Assembly: GCA_963920765.1 (NCBI GenBank)
Contig: OY987242.1
Location: 30,280,002-30,344,001 of the forward strand
Source of the DNA: Ulota crispa
Taxonomy: Eukaryota > Streptophyta > Bryopsida > Orthotrichales > Orthotrichaceae
Length of the DNA: 64,000 bases
Reading direction: 5' to 3'
The notes under the pieces were generated by a model. That model saw only the letters and a program-made list of their open reading frames with translations, made no database searches and was not told the origin of the DNA. Shown in pieces: positions 12,841-25,700 of this stretch. Each line of letters begins with the position of its first letter. Positions within the stretch are counted from its first letter, which is position 1. A program made the position numbers and the translations under genes.

Positions 12841-13099
12841 AGATATTCTCTCTTCCATACACAACCTTGCACTGCAAACAATACAAGTTGCCCTCACGTA
12901 ATGTCATGGCTTGGATGCCTTTATTGGAAGACCTCACAATGCACCCAAAGCCTCCAAATTGCACATTCAACTCTCCCTTCACTATCTTCATTATCAAAAA
13001 AAGGTTGTTTTGCAACTTGGGCATATACAACACATTCTTAAATCGAATGCGCTTAATGCATCCCTCAACAAAAGTGTATATCAAAAAAAGTTCATTTTA

Positions 13100-14068
13100 A
13101 TAGCTTGAAATACTGATTTATCATCCATAAACAACTTCCTTGCCGAAATGGCCTCAAAAGTGTCAAAATGAGCTCTGTGGAGTAACATGCGGGTGGTAGT
13201 TCTTGAATCCATGATCTAATCACCCCCCCAAGCTTAATAGACTATTATTAGAAGCCATGAATGTATAGTCCTCACCACTCTCATCTGCCTTGATCTTGTT
13301 GGCCTTCTCACCCTTATCATTTTTGCGTTTGTAGTAATTACAAGCAAAGTGATCTGGTTTGCCACAATTGAAGCATAGAAGAGGCTCATCTTGAACCTTA
13401 GTTGAATTTTTACAACTCTTATGGCGAGCAACCAACGTCGCATTCTCCGTGGCCACGATCTGATGTACCTTCTTTCTTGTCACTTCATGCATCAATCACA
13501 ATATCACGTAAATGAGAGTAAGCTCTGTGATGTCCTTAGTCTCCATGGCCATAATCAGATTCTCATAAAAAAGAGGCAAGCTCTCTAAAATGGTCATGAC
13601 AATGTCTCCTTGCTTCACGGGCACATTAAAGGCGTCAAATTGTTCCGTAAAAATCTTCATTTTGTTGATGTATTGCAAAAGGTCATCCGTCTCTTGCATC
13701 TTCATGGTGAAGAACTTGCGCCTCAAGAACAACACATTGGCCAAGCCCTTGGTCTCATAAATGCCGCGTAGAGTCCTCCATGCTTCCACAACTCCTTTAC
13801 AAGACATGACGTGTGCTATTTGTGCATCAATCATGTGATGGATCAAGATGCAAAACGCCATCCTTTCACGCTTTTTGAAGGTCAAGATGACCTTGAGGTC
13901 AATCTTACTTGAAAGAGCCATCTCATTGCCCTCCACAATGTCCCAAAGATCCTTCTCATCAAGGATCATTTCCATCTTGAACTTGAATAAGAAAAAGTTG
14001 TCTCCATTGAACTTGTTTACAACACGGGATGTCTTACCTTCATAAGTGGCCATGGCTAGAATATGCAA
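13100..14068 (-). pseudogene. Copia gag and protease remnant
   Basis: The gag frame at 14068-13496 starts near MATYEGKTSRVVNKFNGDNF and includes ILDEKDLWDIVEG, usual for plant copia gag. A frame break separates it from a zinc-knuckle segment CFNCGKPDHFACNYY (about 13387-13343) in which the fourth zinc ligand of CX2CX4HX4C is Tyr instead of Cys. The protease start near 13211 reads DSR where active copia proteases have DSG. Confidence 0.87.
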
Positions 14069-14905
14069 CTCAAAGCTCTCTCAATGTCACAAAAAGATAA
14101 CAAGGGCTAAAATAGAGGATTCAATCACCAAACAAGCGAATCCTAGCTCTCTCCACACATAAAGGGCTGAAATATACAACCTAACCCTCAAAGGAAGATG
14201 AGATCTACCTAAAATGTGAAGCTATTACTGAAACATTAACCTTAAACTCGTTTCTTGCAATTTCAGCCCCCTTTGAACAAATACTATGCATCAATTTGAA
14301 CAAACAACCTCAAACAAGGGTAGAAACCAACTAAAGCAAGTACAAACTTACAAATCACCTTCTTGTGCTTCAAATAAGCATTTTGGTGGTGCAACTCCAC
14401 CCTTAGCAATTCCACTCCTCCAAAAGTTTGTGCAACACCAAATGGACCTCCAAATAAGCTCCAAAGTGGATCAATTCCTTCAATATGATATATCAGATCC
14501 TCCAACAAATTCCAACAAGATCTACACCTTTACAAATTCAAATTTGATCTTCTACCAAGCTAAGTGAGGATCAGCCACTCTTCAAGAGACAAAACAATAT
14601 CTCCAAAGACTCTAAAAGGCATGCAAAGAGAGGCAAAGCTCCTCAAAGTTTCTATTCCACAACAAATGCACTTTAAACCAAGAAACAAGGATAAGTAGTT
14701 TTCCAAATGTTCCACAAGATAAGACAAGTGCTGAAGTAGCTCAAATGACAAACAATCTCACTACAAAAACACCCATAGTACTCAAGAGTAGCTAAAAAGT
14801 CCTGCAAGAGTGCAAAGTCGAATTCCAAAGGCTAATCTACCTCAAATGTGATCACCACTCACCACAATGTACTTTCACACTCCTAAAAATGGGCCCATAA
14901 TCTAC

Positions 14906-15185
14906 TGAAAACATATGGAAAATAGAAGAGCAAAGGCACACATGGTATACTCAAATGTATAAAATAGAAATGAAAGAGATGAGAAGGTTCCCAAACCCTC
15001 TCATCTATGTACTTTCCCAACCACTTTTCTTTCACCTAACCATATAGAATAACCACACTCATGAGCTGATCTTCTCTATGAAGTGCCTCTTATCACATAC
15101 TTTCTCTCCAATGTTAAGTACCCCACCTAGCATATCCCCTTTGGCTTAAAGCAAATTCCTAATGCTCTTTTCCAACCTTTCAACA
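14906..15185 (-). repeat. 5' LTR of the copia element (280 bp)
   Basis: Partner of 9783-10060. It starts TGAAAACATATGGAAAATAG and ends CCTTTCAACA on the plus strand. The sequence just inside (minus strand GTAGATTATGGGCCC) is not a good match to the usual initiator-Met-tRNA primer-binding site of copia elements, so the primer site is degraded or unusual. Confidence 0.92.
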
Positions 15186-15339
15186 GTATTAAATGCTCTG
15201 ATCAGAGCTCTTGTATTGTGCATTGCCCTTTAGTATGTTTTCGTTCAAGCTCATTTTGCCTTTCAAAGAACTTTTGCTGCAATAGAATACAATTTGCATT
15301 TTTTAAACTTGAATCATGGTTTTATAATTCTTATACACT

Positions 15340-16080
15340 CTCAATTAAGCTAACCAAATTTTAATTTCAAAAAATCAAAATCCCATTTTTGGTAGATTGT
15401 TTTGTATTAAAATCACGATTTTACATGAAAATTAGTTGAAGAAAATTGGTGATGAATCTTTGAGATTTGATTGCATGGGTATGTTGGAAATATCCATTAC
15501 ACCCTTTTCATGTTGAGAAAATATCATTAAGTAACACAAACATGATTTACAAAGAAATCAACGTGAAATCAACATGGGATATGGTAGGACCACAAATTGT
15601 AAAATAGATATGACAAAGACCTATTTACAATATTTGAGTCAAATAACAAAATTTTATTTTTGTGAAAATATATATATTGTACAAAATTTGGGCCTATTAC
15701 AAGTTTCACGGGATTTTATGTAGCTCAAATTTTTATTACTTAAGGGGAGTTTTTTAGCATGGTCATGATCACTCCAACATTGGAACCTGTATTGAAGAAA
15801 TCTTGAACTTTTTGAAGATGTTTGTTAAAGGGAAAGATGTGTATTTGGGTGTTTCCTACCTATCCATGCAATCAAATCTCAAAAGTATATCACCATTGTG
15901 TTTTGATCAACTTCCTTGTAAAACCGTGATTTTGACACAAAATAACGTACCAAAAATAGGATTTCGAATTTTAGTAACCAAGATTTGATATGGTCGATTG
16001 GGATTGCATGAAAATCAAATACCAAAAATATGAGATTAGAATGACCTTTACATTTTTTGTTATACAAACTTCTTGAAATT
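15340..16080. repeat. Imperfect foldback (inverted) repeat
   Basis: The segment around 15355-15500 reappears in inverted orientation at about 15840-15995: shared AAATC(C)CATTTTTGGTA, AAAATCACGGTTTTACA and GAGATTTGATTGCATGG. The same sequence family occurs at 32860-33020, 33590-33745 and 34055-34210, so it is a dispersed foldback repeat. Termini and target duplication could not be fixed here. Confidence 0.6.
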
Positions 16081-16397
16081 CCAAAACAGGTTCTTTATAT
16101 CATTACTAACTGGTATAGTACATATCTTGTGAGCTTACAAATAAAGTTGGAAGATAGCATGCAAATTAATTCAAAAGATTATCATCAGCTGAGTCTATGC
16201 AACAAAAATACAGTTTATGCATGGAATTGTCAAATCGAACTATCTAGCCTTGTGATCAAATCAGGGCTCAACAATCTTGTTTTGGACAAATATGTTGACT
16301 TTTTCTTAATCCTTTGGGATCTAACGTTTAATGTTTGTAAAATTGAGCAAGCAACCGCAAAGAAAAATGCCCAAAAAAGCATCCACACCTTTATTAA

Positions 16398-17310
16398 TTA
16401 ACCCTTTACGGACTAAGCGACCATATTTTGGTTGCTAGAAGTAGTTTTTGGCCTATATATTAAAATCGCCCAACAATTTGGAAATTGATCTTGCTGAACG
16501 CTTGTGATCACAAGAATCTTGCATCCATCTAAAAAAATAACAATGGAATCGGGTATGTGAACTGATAAATTATGGTATTTATAAAACATGGTCTCAAAAT
16601 ACGTATCCATTTTTTGTCAAAGATGGATCAAAGCAATAACACAATACATCAAATATGCAAGAAGAATGTCAAATTTAAATTTCTCAATTCTAAAAAACTT
16701 CAATTTGCTTAAGAAACATGCTTGTATTGTTTTCCTATACGGTAGTAGTATAATTGTAGTGTTTAAGGATCTACTAAAATGGTGTTGTCATTTCATTTTA
16801 AAAATTAGTTATCCTACATTTAAGGCCAATTCTTGATTTTTTTCACCAATTGGATTTTCCATGACAATTATCAAATTTCTTGTAGAACAGTTTAAGGGTA
16901 GCCAAGAAACTGGGATTTTAAACCCTTTTTTCCACTTAGCTACACTTTGTGATTGCTATTTTTATATATTTTGTGTGAAACTAGTCTTGTTAGAAAGGTG
17001 GGAACCTTGGCTTTCTAGAAAAGTAAGGCTCTTTTCAGTCAAAGCTTGCATGAAGCATTAACATCCAAAACCACACAAGCATGAAAAACTAGAGGTTCTC
17101 CACATACGGCTCACTGAATCATTAAAATATTTCACCTCCATTGGTAGATCTAGCTGAAATTTTGATATGTGACAACTAATAGGGTGTCATCCACATTCGT
17201 ACTATTGGATTGTTCAAATTGGGTCCATATTTGATTCAACTACACATCTAAAGATGTCTTCCTTATTTTTATGGTTTTTCTAAAAATGGGTGTGGTCCTT
17301 AAAGGGTTAA
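16398..17310. mobile_element. TTAA-flanked terminal-inverted-repeat element (copy 2)
   Basis: Left end TTAACCCTTTACGGACTAAG; right end reverse-complemented TTAACCCTTTAAGGACCA. It is 913 bp with no coding frame. Just inside the left end is an imperfect palindrome, CGACCATATTTTGGTTG. Its right-hand TTAA is also the left-hand TTAA of the next element. Confidence 0.65.
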
Positions 17311-18243
17311 CCCTTTAGTGACTGTCAACCATTTGGGGAGGAAAACCTCAAATCTTCACTATACAGTTTGCAAAACACATTCAAGGACAAAATCTGTGTT
17401 TCTAAAATCAAATCGGACCAGACATATTAAAGCTATAAACTTTGGCAACATGAATATATAAAAGAAGGTTTGATCTATTGGAAGGATTCCACATGAGAAT
17501 TGTGAGAAGCTTGATGATCCAAAAACTTTTTGTGCAAAAACATGAGACATTCTAACTAATTAGTATCAATTGTGCAATTGAAACTTTTGATAGTGGTGAA
17601 ATTCGTAGAGGATATTGCCCCATTCTAGGTTACCGCACTTCTATTAAAAAATACAAAATTTGGGTCAATATGTGCATTTCACGGCATGATTTGTGAAATT
17701 GAGCATTGGAAGAATACAAACATGGCCACACATATACGGTTGAATACATCATGCATGGAACATGTTTCCACAAAATCTGATTGGTCAATATCATCTACAT
17801 TGGGTGTCATTTGAGATACAAGGTCCCACATTTAGCATTGCAAACCTTCGGAGCCTAAGGTTTCATGGAATACGCAATGTTGTAGCTGAAATCCGCCACA
17901 AGTAGAACTTCTAAATAAACCATGCATCTTTTGCACAACTACTAGAGAGTTAGCACCGGATACTTCGGGTGCAATATGTGGGCTTTGGGGCCACGTCACG
18001 GTCGCATTGAATTAGTATTTCATTTGTTACACCTTTATGAAATTTCTAGTTTCATATGTAAAACATGCATAGCTACCATGTTTCTTTATGCCTTGTTTTG
18101 AAATTTGTTCCAGTAGGAGCACAAACTAAACCCCCAACTCCGTTACGTCCTATGTTTTTACAAATTAAATAGAACAAAGATGACAAGAACCATGGAGTAC
18201 CAAAATCAACCCAAAAGTGGTCAACCGAGCACTAAAGGGTTAA
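17307..18243. mobile_element. TTAA-flanked terminal-inverted-repeat element (copy 3)
   Basis: Left end TTAACCCTTTAGTGACTGTC; right end reverse-complemented TTAACCCTTTAGTGCTCGGT. It is 937 bp and non-coding. It abuts copy 2 through the single TTAA at 17307-17310. Confidence 0.68.
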
Positions 18244-18287
18244 GTTCTAACACTAATCATACATGGTTGATAAGTGTTTTGGGTCCT

Positions 18288-18832
18288 TTAACCCCTAATG
18301 GTCCAAAGGGGTAAAGGCAAAACATAGATGTGTTATAAAATGGTATTTTTGTAACTTTGATGAAGTTTGCTTCAAAAGAGAAAATAAGAATCATAATGTT
18401 TAATAATTACCCATACAGTCAAGTACTCAAAAAAGTTTTGGGTTTTTATGTAATGAATTTAGAAGCATTTAACATTTAATATTCACCAAAATTACAAATT
18501 TTACTCATAGATTTCAAAATTTGGTATGATTGGTTGAAAATAAACATTCTATCCAAAAATTCAAAAATGCAATCTTTTGAAAGGAGAGAACATCATTAGT
18601 TTTCCAAAATAGTAAATTTTACAACACAAGAAAATATTGAAGTGTTTGTGTTTGTAAAATTCTCATTGGTGGAGTTTAACTCAGATTGACATGATTCAAG
18701 TTAAATTGGAAAGTAGACTTGATTTTCTATTACAAAAAATAAGTTTTGTTGAAAAAACTTTTTCTTTGTCTCAAGTAGCTCGGGAAAACAGGCAGCAACT
18801 AGAAAATGGTCGATTGGGCGCTTAGAGGTTAA
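18288..18832. mobile_element. TTAA-flanked terminal-inverted-repeat element (copy 4)
   Basis: Left end TTAACCCCTAATGGTCCAAA; right end reverse-complemented TTAACCTCTAAGCGCCCAAT. It is 545 bp and non-coding. A further left-end-like TTAACCGTTAAATGTCATTG starts at the right-hand TTAA (18829), but no partner end was found for it. Confidence 0.55.
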
Positions 18833-18951
18833 CCGTTAAATGTCATTGTGACCATTGTGTGGCTTTTAGATTGCTAGATATTCTTGTGGATAGTGGAATA
18901 ACACTATTTTTCATTTAAGATTGTATAAGAGCATAGAAATTCCAATTGGAA

Positions 18952-19862
18952 ATTGATATGTGCACACTTGGGCATTTTTTTAGGACTAGTTTTTTTTGCA
19001 TATCTCTTTATATTTTGCATTAAATGCGGATTTTGTAATTGCCGCACAAATTTTGATTTATGTACGTAGTCAAGCAGATTAAGGTTTTTAGTTCTATCCC
19101 AAACTATAGTGCGTTGAGCCAACATCTAAGTACTAGGCGCTACGGTGCCAAAGTAACCAATGCCACAATTCCAAGAAAAGCTCAAACAATGCACATTAGA
19201 GGGGGGGTAAATTTTAGATCTTTACCATCAAGAACATCATATTCATTAAAATGGGAGATTAGGCACCTCCCAAAATAACCAAATGAGACATAAAACCTTC
19301 CCATTTTAGGTCAGTTTTGAAAGCTTTTATTGCAATTTAGCTCAAATCAAGCTAAATTGCAATAATTTTTTTTTAATTTTAGGTTACAACTTTCTAATTT
19401 TAGGTCAAATCTGAAAGGTATTATGTCAATTTAACTCAAATCAAGTTGAATTGACATAAAACCTTTTGTCAAATTTCCTTTACATTACCTCTCATTTCAG
19501 TGGAAAACTCCCATTTTAATAAATATGAGGTTCAACAAGTTAACTTTGGAAAGTTTGAATTCAAATTTGGATTTAGAAACCTTAATTTAGTCTAGAGCCA
19601 CAAAGGAGGTTATAATTGAACAACGTCTAGTAGAATGCGTAGTTTTTTTATAAACATGGGTAAAAGTAATAGTTTGCCCCCTAGCTAAGCTTTTCCACTA
19701 GGCATTGTTTAATTGTAACTTTTTTGTAGTTCTAGACTAAATCAAGGTATGTAAATCTAAATCTAAACTTTACAAAATTCAACTTGTTGATGGTAAACAT
19801 CTAGAATTTACCCCCCCCCCCGCATATATCAAACCCCAAGTGTGCATATATTAATCCCTAAA
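18952..19862. repeat. Foldback repeat, copy A, with G-run and C-run arms
   Basis: TGATATGTGCACACTTGGG at about 18953 is inverted at about 19840-19860 (CCCAAGTGTGCATATAT). Further in, GGGGGGGTAAATTTTAGATC at about 19202 is inverted at about 19789-19821 (GAATTTACCCCCCCCC). The core near 19540-19620 (AAAGTTTGAATTCAAATTTG, GAACAACGTCTAGTAGAATG) is inverted near 19680-19790. A shorter copy lies at 20314-20735. Confidence 0.65.
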
Positions 19863-20188
19863 ATTTATGACAATTTTTTTGCCAAATCTTATGTTAATTT
19901 GGGTATAGCTACCATAATACTAGAAAAATTGGGTGAAAAGACAAATAAAAGTGCCAAGTCCTTCCTCAATCAAGCACAAAGTTAGCCAAAATTTGGATGA
20001 AAGTTATTAAAATTAGTGTATTAGATTTATGAACTTAAAATCTTTGTTGATTCTATTCATTGTTTTCCAAACTTTCCTTTATTTTTGCATTCATGGGTGC
20101 ATTTTGAGAGACCGACTAAAAAACAAATTTAAAGGTTGCTTCCAAGTTCCAATACTTTCTCCTATTTAATATAAGGAAAAATATCAAA

Positions 20189-20300
20189 AATAGGCTTGAC
20201 AATTGGCCATATTTCAAGAATAGGTCCCATAATTAAAGTTTATCAAAAAAAGACCTCATTATATATCAAAAGTAGGTCTTGCAACTAAAGTGACTAAAAT
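20189..20300. repeat. Short degenerate tandem repeat, about 4 units
   Basis: Units of roughly 25-35 bp with the core TATCAAAAATAGG(C/T)...: ATATCAAAAATAGGCTTG, TTTCAAGAATAGGTCCC, TATCAAAAAAAGACCTC, TATCAAAAGTAGGTCTTG. Confidence 0.6.
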
Positions 20301-20313
20301 TTTGTGCCTGTTT

Positions 20314-20735
20314 ACTTAGAGGAATTGATACATGCACACTTGGGGTTTGAGATATGCACACCATAGGAAGAAGGAGACAAGGGTAAAATTTTGATATTCA
20401 CCATGAAAAGCTAACTTTGGAAAATTTGAATTTAGAAACCTTGATCTAGTTGATAACAACAATAGAGGTTACAATTAAACAACGTCTAGTGGATGGCATA
20501 TTATTACTTTCACCGTCGTTTGTAAAAAAGTTAATTTTTTTTATTATACGTTGTTCAATTGTAACATCTTTTATGGTTCTATACTAAATTAAGGTTTTTA
20601 AATCTAATTTCAATTCAAACGTTCCAAATTTAGCTTTTTAATGGTGAATGTCAACATTTTATCCCCTCCATTTCCTTTGCAATGTGCATATCTCAAATCC
20701 CAAAAGTGCATGTATCAAACTTCAAGTGTACATTT
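20314..20735. repeat. Foldback repeat, copy B
   Basis: Left arm TTGATACATGCACACTTGGG followed by TTTGAGATATGCACA; right arm inverted, TGTGCATATCTCAAATCCCA then GTGCATGTATCAA. The interior (ACTTTGGAAAATTTGAATTT, AAACAACGTCTAGTGGATGG) matches copy A at 19546-19640 and is itself inverted. No protein is encoded. Confidence 0.68.
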
Positions 20736-20739
20736 ATCA

Positions 20740-23700
20740 TTTTCGTAAATAAAAATACTATTCATGAGAAACAATTTTTAAATTTGATATTTATATCTTT
20801 TTGAAGAGGTCACTTTTTATACGCCAAACTCAAAAAAATGATTTTTGTGCCATGACTTTTGCTGTTGGGCACCAATTGAGATAAATACTATATTATGAAA
20901 AAAACTTACATATATTCTTATCTTCATAAAAAGTTTCAAAAATTGCAATAAATATTGAGTCCATAAGAACTTACTTAAAATCTGCTTTGTCCCTAACAGA
21001 TACTATAGAGCTTTACGTATTAGACATAAGAATGTATTTTGATTTGAGGCATCTAACTCACATGATCAAATTAAAGTTTTGAATTTTATTTTAACAAAAA
21101 TTAACACTTATTCAAAAAACTTCATTATTTAAGCATTTGAACAGATTTTTTAATACTTTTATGAATATGATGTAGTTTATTTTTGGCACTTTCATATTTT
21201 TTTTAAATACTTCAAATATTAAATTCTAAAACTGCTACATAGAAAAAAAACTAGCATTTTTGTCTCAGAAAATCATTAAAAACACATTTCATTATCTTTG
21301 AAAAATGCTAATGGTACTCTAGGTTTATTAAAATAAATATGTTTTAATTTTAAACACTCATAAAAGTGTAAATACATTTCTTGATAACAAAAACACTTCA
21401 AATACATGCAAAACATTTGTCTTTAAGCTCTAATTAAATAATATTATAAAATGATTGAAATAATTTAGCTAAATGAAAGCACAAGACTAGATTTTAATGT
21501 ACCACGGGACTCAGCTTTATACATTTTTCTAAGTATCAATTAAATTAAAGTGTATAAATATTAATTATCAATAAAGTTGTATTTTATTTACAATATAAAT
21601 TGCAGTATAAATTATGCAAAGGATGTGTAATAAAATCATCAAGGATTTTGTGCATCTGTGTGTGCATTCCTAAATTATTTCAATAATAACTCTATATAAT
21701 ATTTTGTAGATGAAATACATGTGTTTTAATTTTACAAGATTTGAATTACTTATTCTTCTTTCTAAATATCTAGTTGAATTTTATTATATTGTTGTTAAGC
21801 AATCCTATTGTTTTGATTTTTTTAAATGTTGAATGTAATAAAAAAGTAAGAAAATAAACAAAAAATAACTTATATGTATATATTTGAATGCTAAAAATAT
21901 AAATCAATGCAAATAAACTAATGAAATTTAGAATTTTTATTGTTATTGCAATGAAGGTATATTAATAAATAATAAAATCTATTATTTTTAATTTTTTTAA
22001 AAACACACATTAACGATTAAAAAACTATTAATTTATGTTTGTATTTATTAAATATGTGGTTGTGTAAAAAATTGATAGTTTTTTATTATTAAGAATATAG
22101 GGATCAAACAACAAAAAACAAAATGAATTTTTCTACAAAACAATTTTCATGAAAAAATTATAAATAAATTTGGATTTGCTAATGTAATTTTTAATATTCT
22201 AAAATTTGTTTAACAAACAAAATTCAAACAAAGTACAATGAGATTTTTTTTGGGAGAGATACTGAGCAATAATAGTAGAAAACTACATGCAAACAAATTA
22301 TAGGATGTTTAGAATACATCTAAAATTAAATTAAAATTTTCTATTTTATATTATAGTGCGTAAAAGTCATATGACATGTTTTCAAACTACTATAGGGTAT
22401 AGAAAATAGGCCAAATTAAAAAAAAATGAGACCTATAATAATTTCATATTTTTATTTTGTTCTTGCCAAAAATATTAAATGATGCTGCCTTGTGTATGAC
22501 ATATTTAAGGTGTTCAATAAAAAAATTGCCCTCTTAGTAGATGAGTGTCACTAATAATTTCTACTTAAAATACAATAACAGTATTGAATACGCTTTTCTA
22601 TTAAGTTTTAGATGTAAGCACTTGTTAGTAAGAGAAAAAAAAAGTTGAAAGAAATTTAATGTGGACCTGAATTGTTTTAATTGTGTTTTTTATTTGTATC
22701 AATTTAAAATTATACTCAATGCAAACGTCTTTTTTAATAATCCAAAGTAGAAAATCAATTATAATATTAACGTGTTGAAAAATAAAATAAAATTATATGT
22801 TCGTTAAAAATACTTGGTGTTTGTATTTATCTCATTATTTTTTATACATTGATCCACTTGAGAATTTTTTCCTTATTCTAATTTTTAGTTAAATGTAGAC
22901 GTATCAAGATTAATTTGTATATGCAATATAAGTGTGAATGTAACAAATGCATTAAAAATTACAAGGTTAACTCAACAATTTGCAAATAAATATTTTCAAA
23001 TAAAAACGGTTTGTTCATGTAGACATGAAAAAAACAAAACTACTTGCAAAAATAATGTATGTGAGATATTGCATCACAAGTATATTTAACACATAATGTA
23101 TTTGGCTCATTTTGTACAATTTTTTTAATCTTGCATTTTAATCATTTTTTATTTAAGAATATCACTTAAGGCAAATGTATATTGTTTAACCGTAAACTAT
23201 TTATAACGCCGTACTTGTTTATATTATTTATGAACATAATTTCAAAATGGCGGACGCTGGACAAAATCTTATTGCTAGATCACATGGTCCTCACAACAAT
23301 ACATGTCTACGGCTGCCAACTTTTACAACACTATCAATTTATCATTTTATCTTCTTACATAAATTTTATATGTTATGTGTTTACGCAATATATTTACTAG
23401 TTTGATCTTATTCTATTATGTGTTGTGTTTTATAAATATTCATCTAAAATTACATGTGATACCCCTAAATCCCAATACCTTACTTCTATTTATAACCTCT
23501 AATTTTTCATGCAAGAAGCCACCTATGATGATAGAAGTCTTGACACTATTCTTTGCGCATCAAAGGGTACTACTTTTTCATAGCACCGTCCTCCGATACT
23601 TATGAATAGTTTTCATGAGGTGGTAGTCATTGATAGATTTTTAGTCTCTGATACTCCGGTAGAAATTGATTGTAATCTAAAGTCTTTTCATGAGAGTAGA

Positions 23701-25700
23701 GTGTCAAGTCCACACTACCATACATATCCCAGCTATGCTCTTTTTCTACCGATAGCTCAATCTTTGTATACATTTTTTCTTCTGTTGATGATTATAAGCC
23801 CTCGTCCCCTAGTTCCGTGGCTAATTCTAATTTTGTAGTTGTCCTTAAGAGCAAGCATTTGAGTAACTATCTGCTATTTGTATGCATTTCACGTTTTTAT
23901 TATTATATATGTGTGTTGTTAGATTTATTTAAAGTTTATATGTAAAGAAAGTGAAGATTTATTCATATTCTTTGCCTTTAACCAATTAACAAGTTGTATG
24001 GGTTTTGAATTTTTATTCTTTTATATGATTTTTAAATCTTAAACCCAAAACCGCAGCAACTATTTTTTCAAAATAATAGACAACAAAATTCTTCAATCCT
24101 AAAAAAAGTTACAAATACTTAAATTTTAAAACAATTTATTCAGAGTGTAAATTATAAGTAAATTGACTTATACTAGAAAGTTGTTCCATGTTTTATTGCT
24201 TGACTATTTGCTATGGGTCTTGTACCTTTTTGAATACCAATATTCACATACATGGTTTATAGTTTGATAATGATTAATTTGCATTTTTGTAACTTTATTT
24301 TTGTTATTGACATGTAAAATTTATTTATTACAAGAAATATTGACATAAAATATTGTGATAACAATAGATATAAACATTATGCAAAATGCATATTTATATA
24401 ATGCAAAATGTTGAGAAATTGGTGTAGGCAACCTCAACACAATAATAAAAATATACTACATATACAAATTTTGTATTTGAAAGACGGTTTTAAAATAAAA
24501 TAAAGAGAATATATCAAATTAATTAATCATTTCATTCAAAATCCTCTAATAAACCTTTTAAATTATTTGAAATATCAAAAATATCTTTGTTTTTGTATAA
24601 TAATATGAATTGTACCTGTAATGATTTTTTATAATACTGTAAATGCATTTGGTTTTGTGTACCTATATACTTATGAATGCTAAAGTATAAGCGGAGAGCA
24701 ACAAGTATTAAATGTTGAGCTATTAAGTTTGAGCAAAAAACATTTTTTGGATGTTTATTTTTTGGTTTTGTAATGACATCACAAATCCAAATGTGGACAT
24801 TTTATTTTTTAATAATAAAATATCAAAGATGTAAATAAATAAACTTATTCAAAAAATTAAATGAACAAAATTCAAAGTGCATGTAAGAACATTTTTATCC
24901 AATATTCTCAATGGATGAAATTCAATTTGGATGAAAATAGATAAATGTTAAAGTGCTTTCAATGAGACATTTTGAGATTTTATTTAGTCTCTTTGCAATT
25001 AAAGGGGCTTTAAAATGAAATAAATTTATTACTTCAACCTTAAAAAAAATAATACCAAGTTTTTCTCTATTTAATTTAATGAATACTCATTTGTACAATA
25101 AGCACAATTGCATGCAATAGTTAACCACATCAATGATGACAAAATTAGCATTGAAACTATGATACATTTAAAGCAAAAAAAATTGGACAATGATTTTATG
25201 GTCCATGGTAGAAAAATTTGTTTATTGGGCTTAAAATAAGTGTTTGTATTTCTTAACTATTATTATTAACTTGTAGTAAACCAAATCTATTTAAGCATCA
25301 TATAGTGGATGCATGGCAATTAAGCCAAGCGTATCTGAGCAATTTATTATTTGTTTATGTACTTTACTTTTTAACTAATGGATGTTAAGACACAGTCAAT
25401 TTTTATAAAAAACAATTCATTCAATATAAATATCAAGAGATTTAGATTAATTTGCCTTAATATTGTGAGATTGCTTTTTAATAAACTGCTTTTGCATAAT
25501 ATACTTGACAAACTTCAAGTTATAAATTTCAAAAACAATTTAATCAACATGCATTAGACTTTGGCATCACATTGTTTGTGTTTGTTTTCATATGCAATGC
25601 TTTATTTGTTTATTCATTTCTACTCTATTTTGGAGTTTTTTAGTTTTATTTATATTTTAATCAACTTTGAAATTTGAATTCACAAAAACCATTTGCCATA
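20740..25700. other. Very AT-rich gene-free tract
   Basis: Long homopolymer-like A and T runs, no exon-like open frames, no RNA gene recognised on either strand. Frames at 23182-23838 are short, hydrophobic by composition alone and show no family resemblance. Confidence 0.5.

Larger units (their letters stand above)
9783..15185 (-). mobile_element. Ty1/copia LTR retrotransposon, full structure but coding-dead
   Basis: Two LTRs in the same orientation (9783-10060 and 14906-15185) enclose, in minus-strand order, gag, a CCHC knuckle, protease, integrase, reverse transcriptase and RNase H, the Ty1/copia order with integrase before reverse transcriptase. Read on the minus strand the LTRs run TGTTGAAAGG...TTTTCA. 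A purine-rich tract (AAAGTGGAAG) lies immediately upstream of the 3' LTR. The 5-bp flanks (CCTAT and GTATT on the plus strand) are not an exact duplication. Reading frames are broken by several stops and frameshifts, and the LTRs differ at many sites, so this is an old copy. Confidence 0.93.

Noticed and set aside
10009-12901. Many plus-strand open frames, the longest 188 residues (11709-12275).
   Set aside because: They are opposite-strand shadows of the copia polyprotein, whose domains are recognisable on the minus strand.
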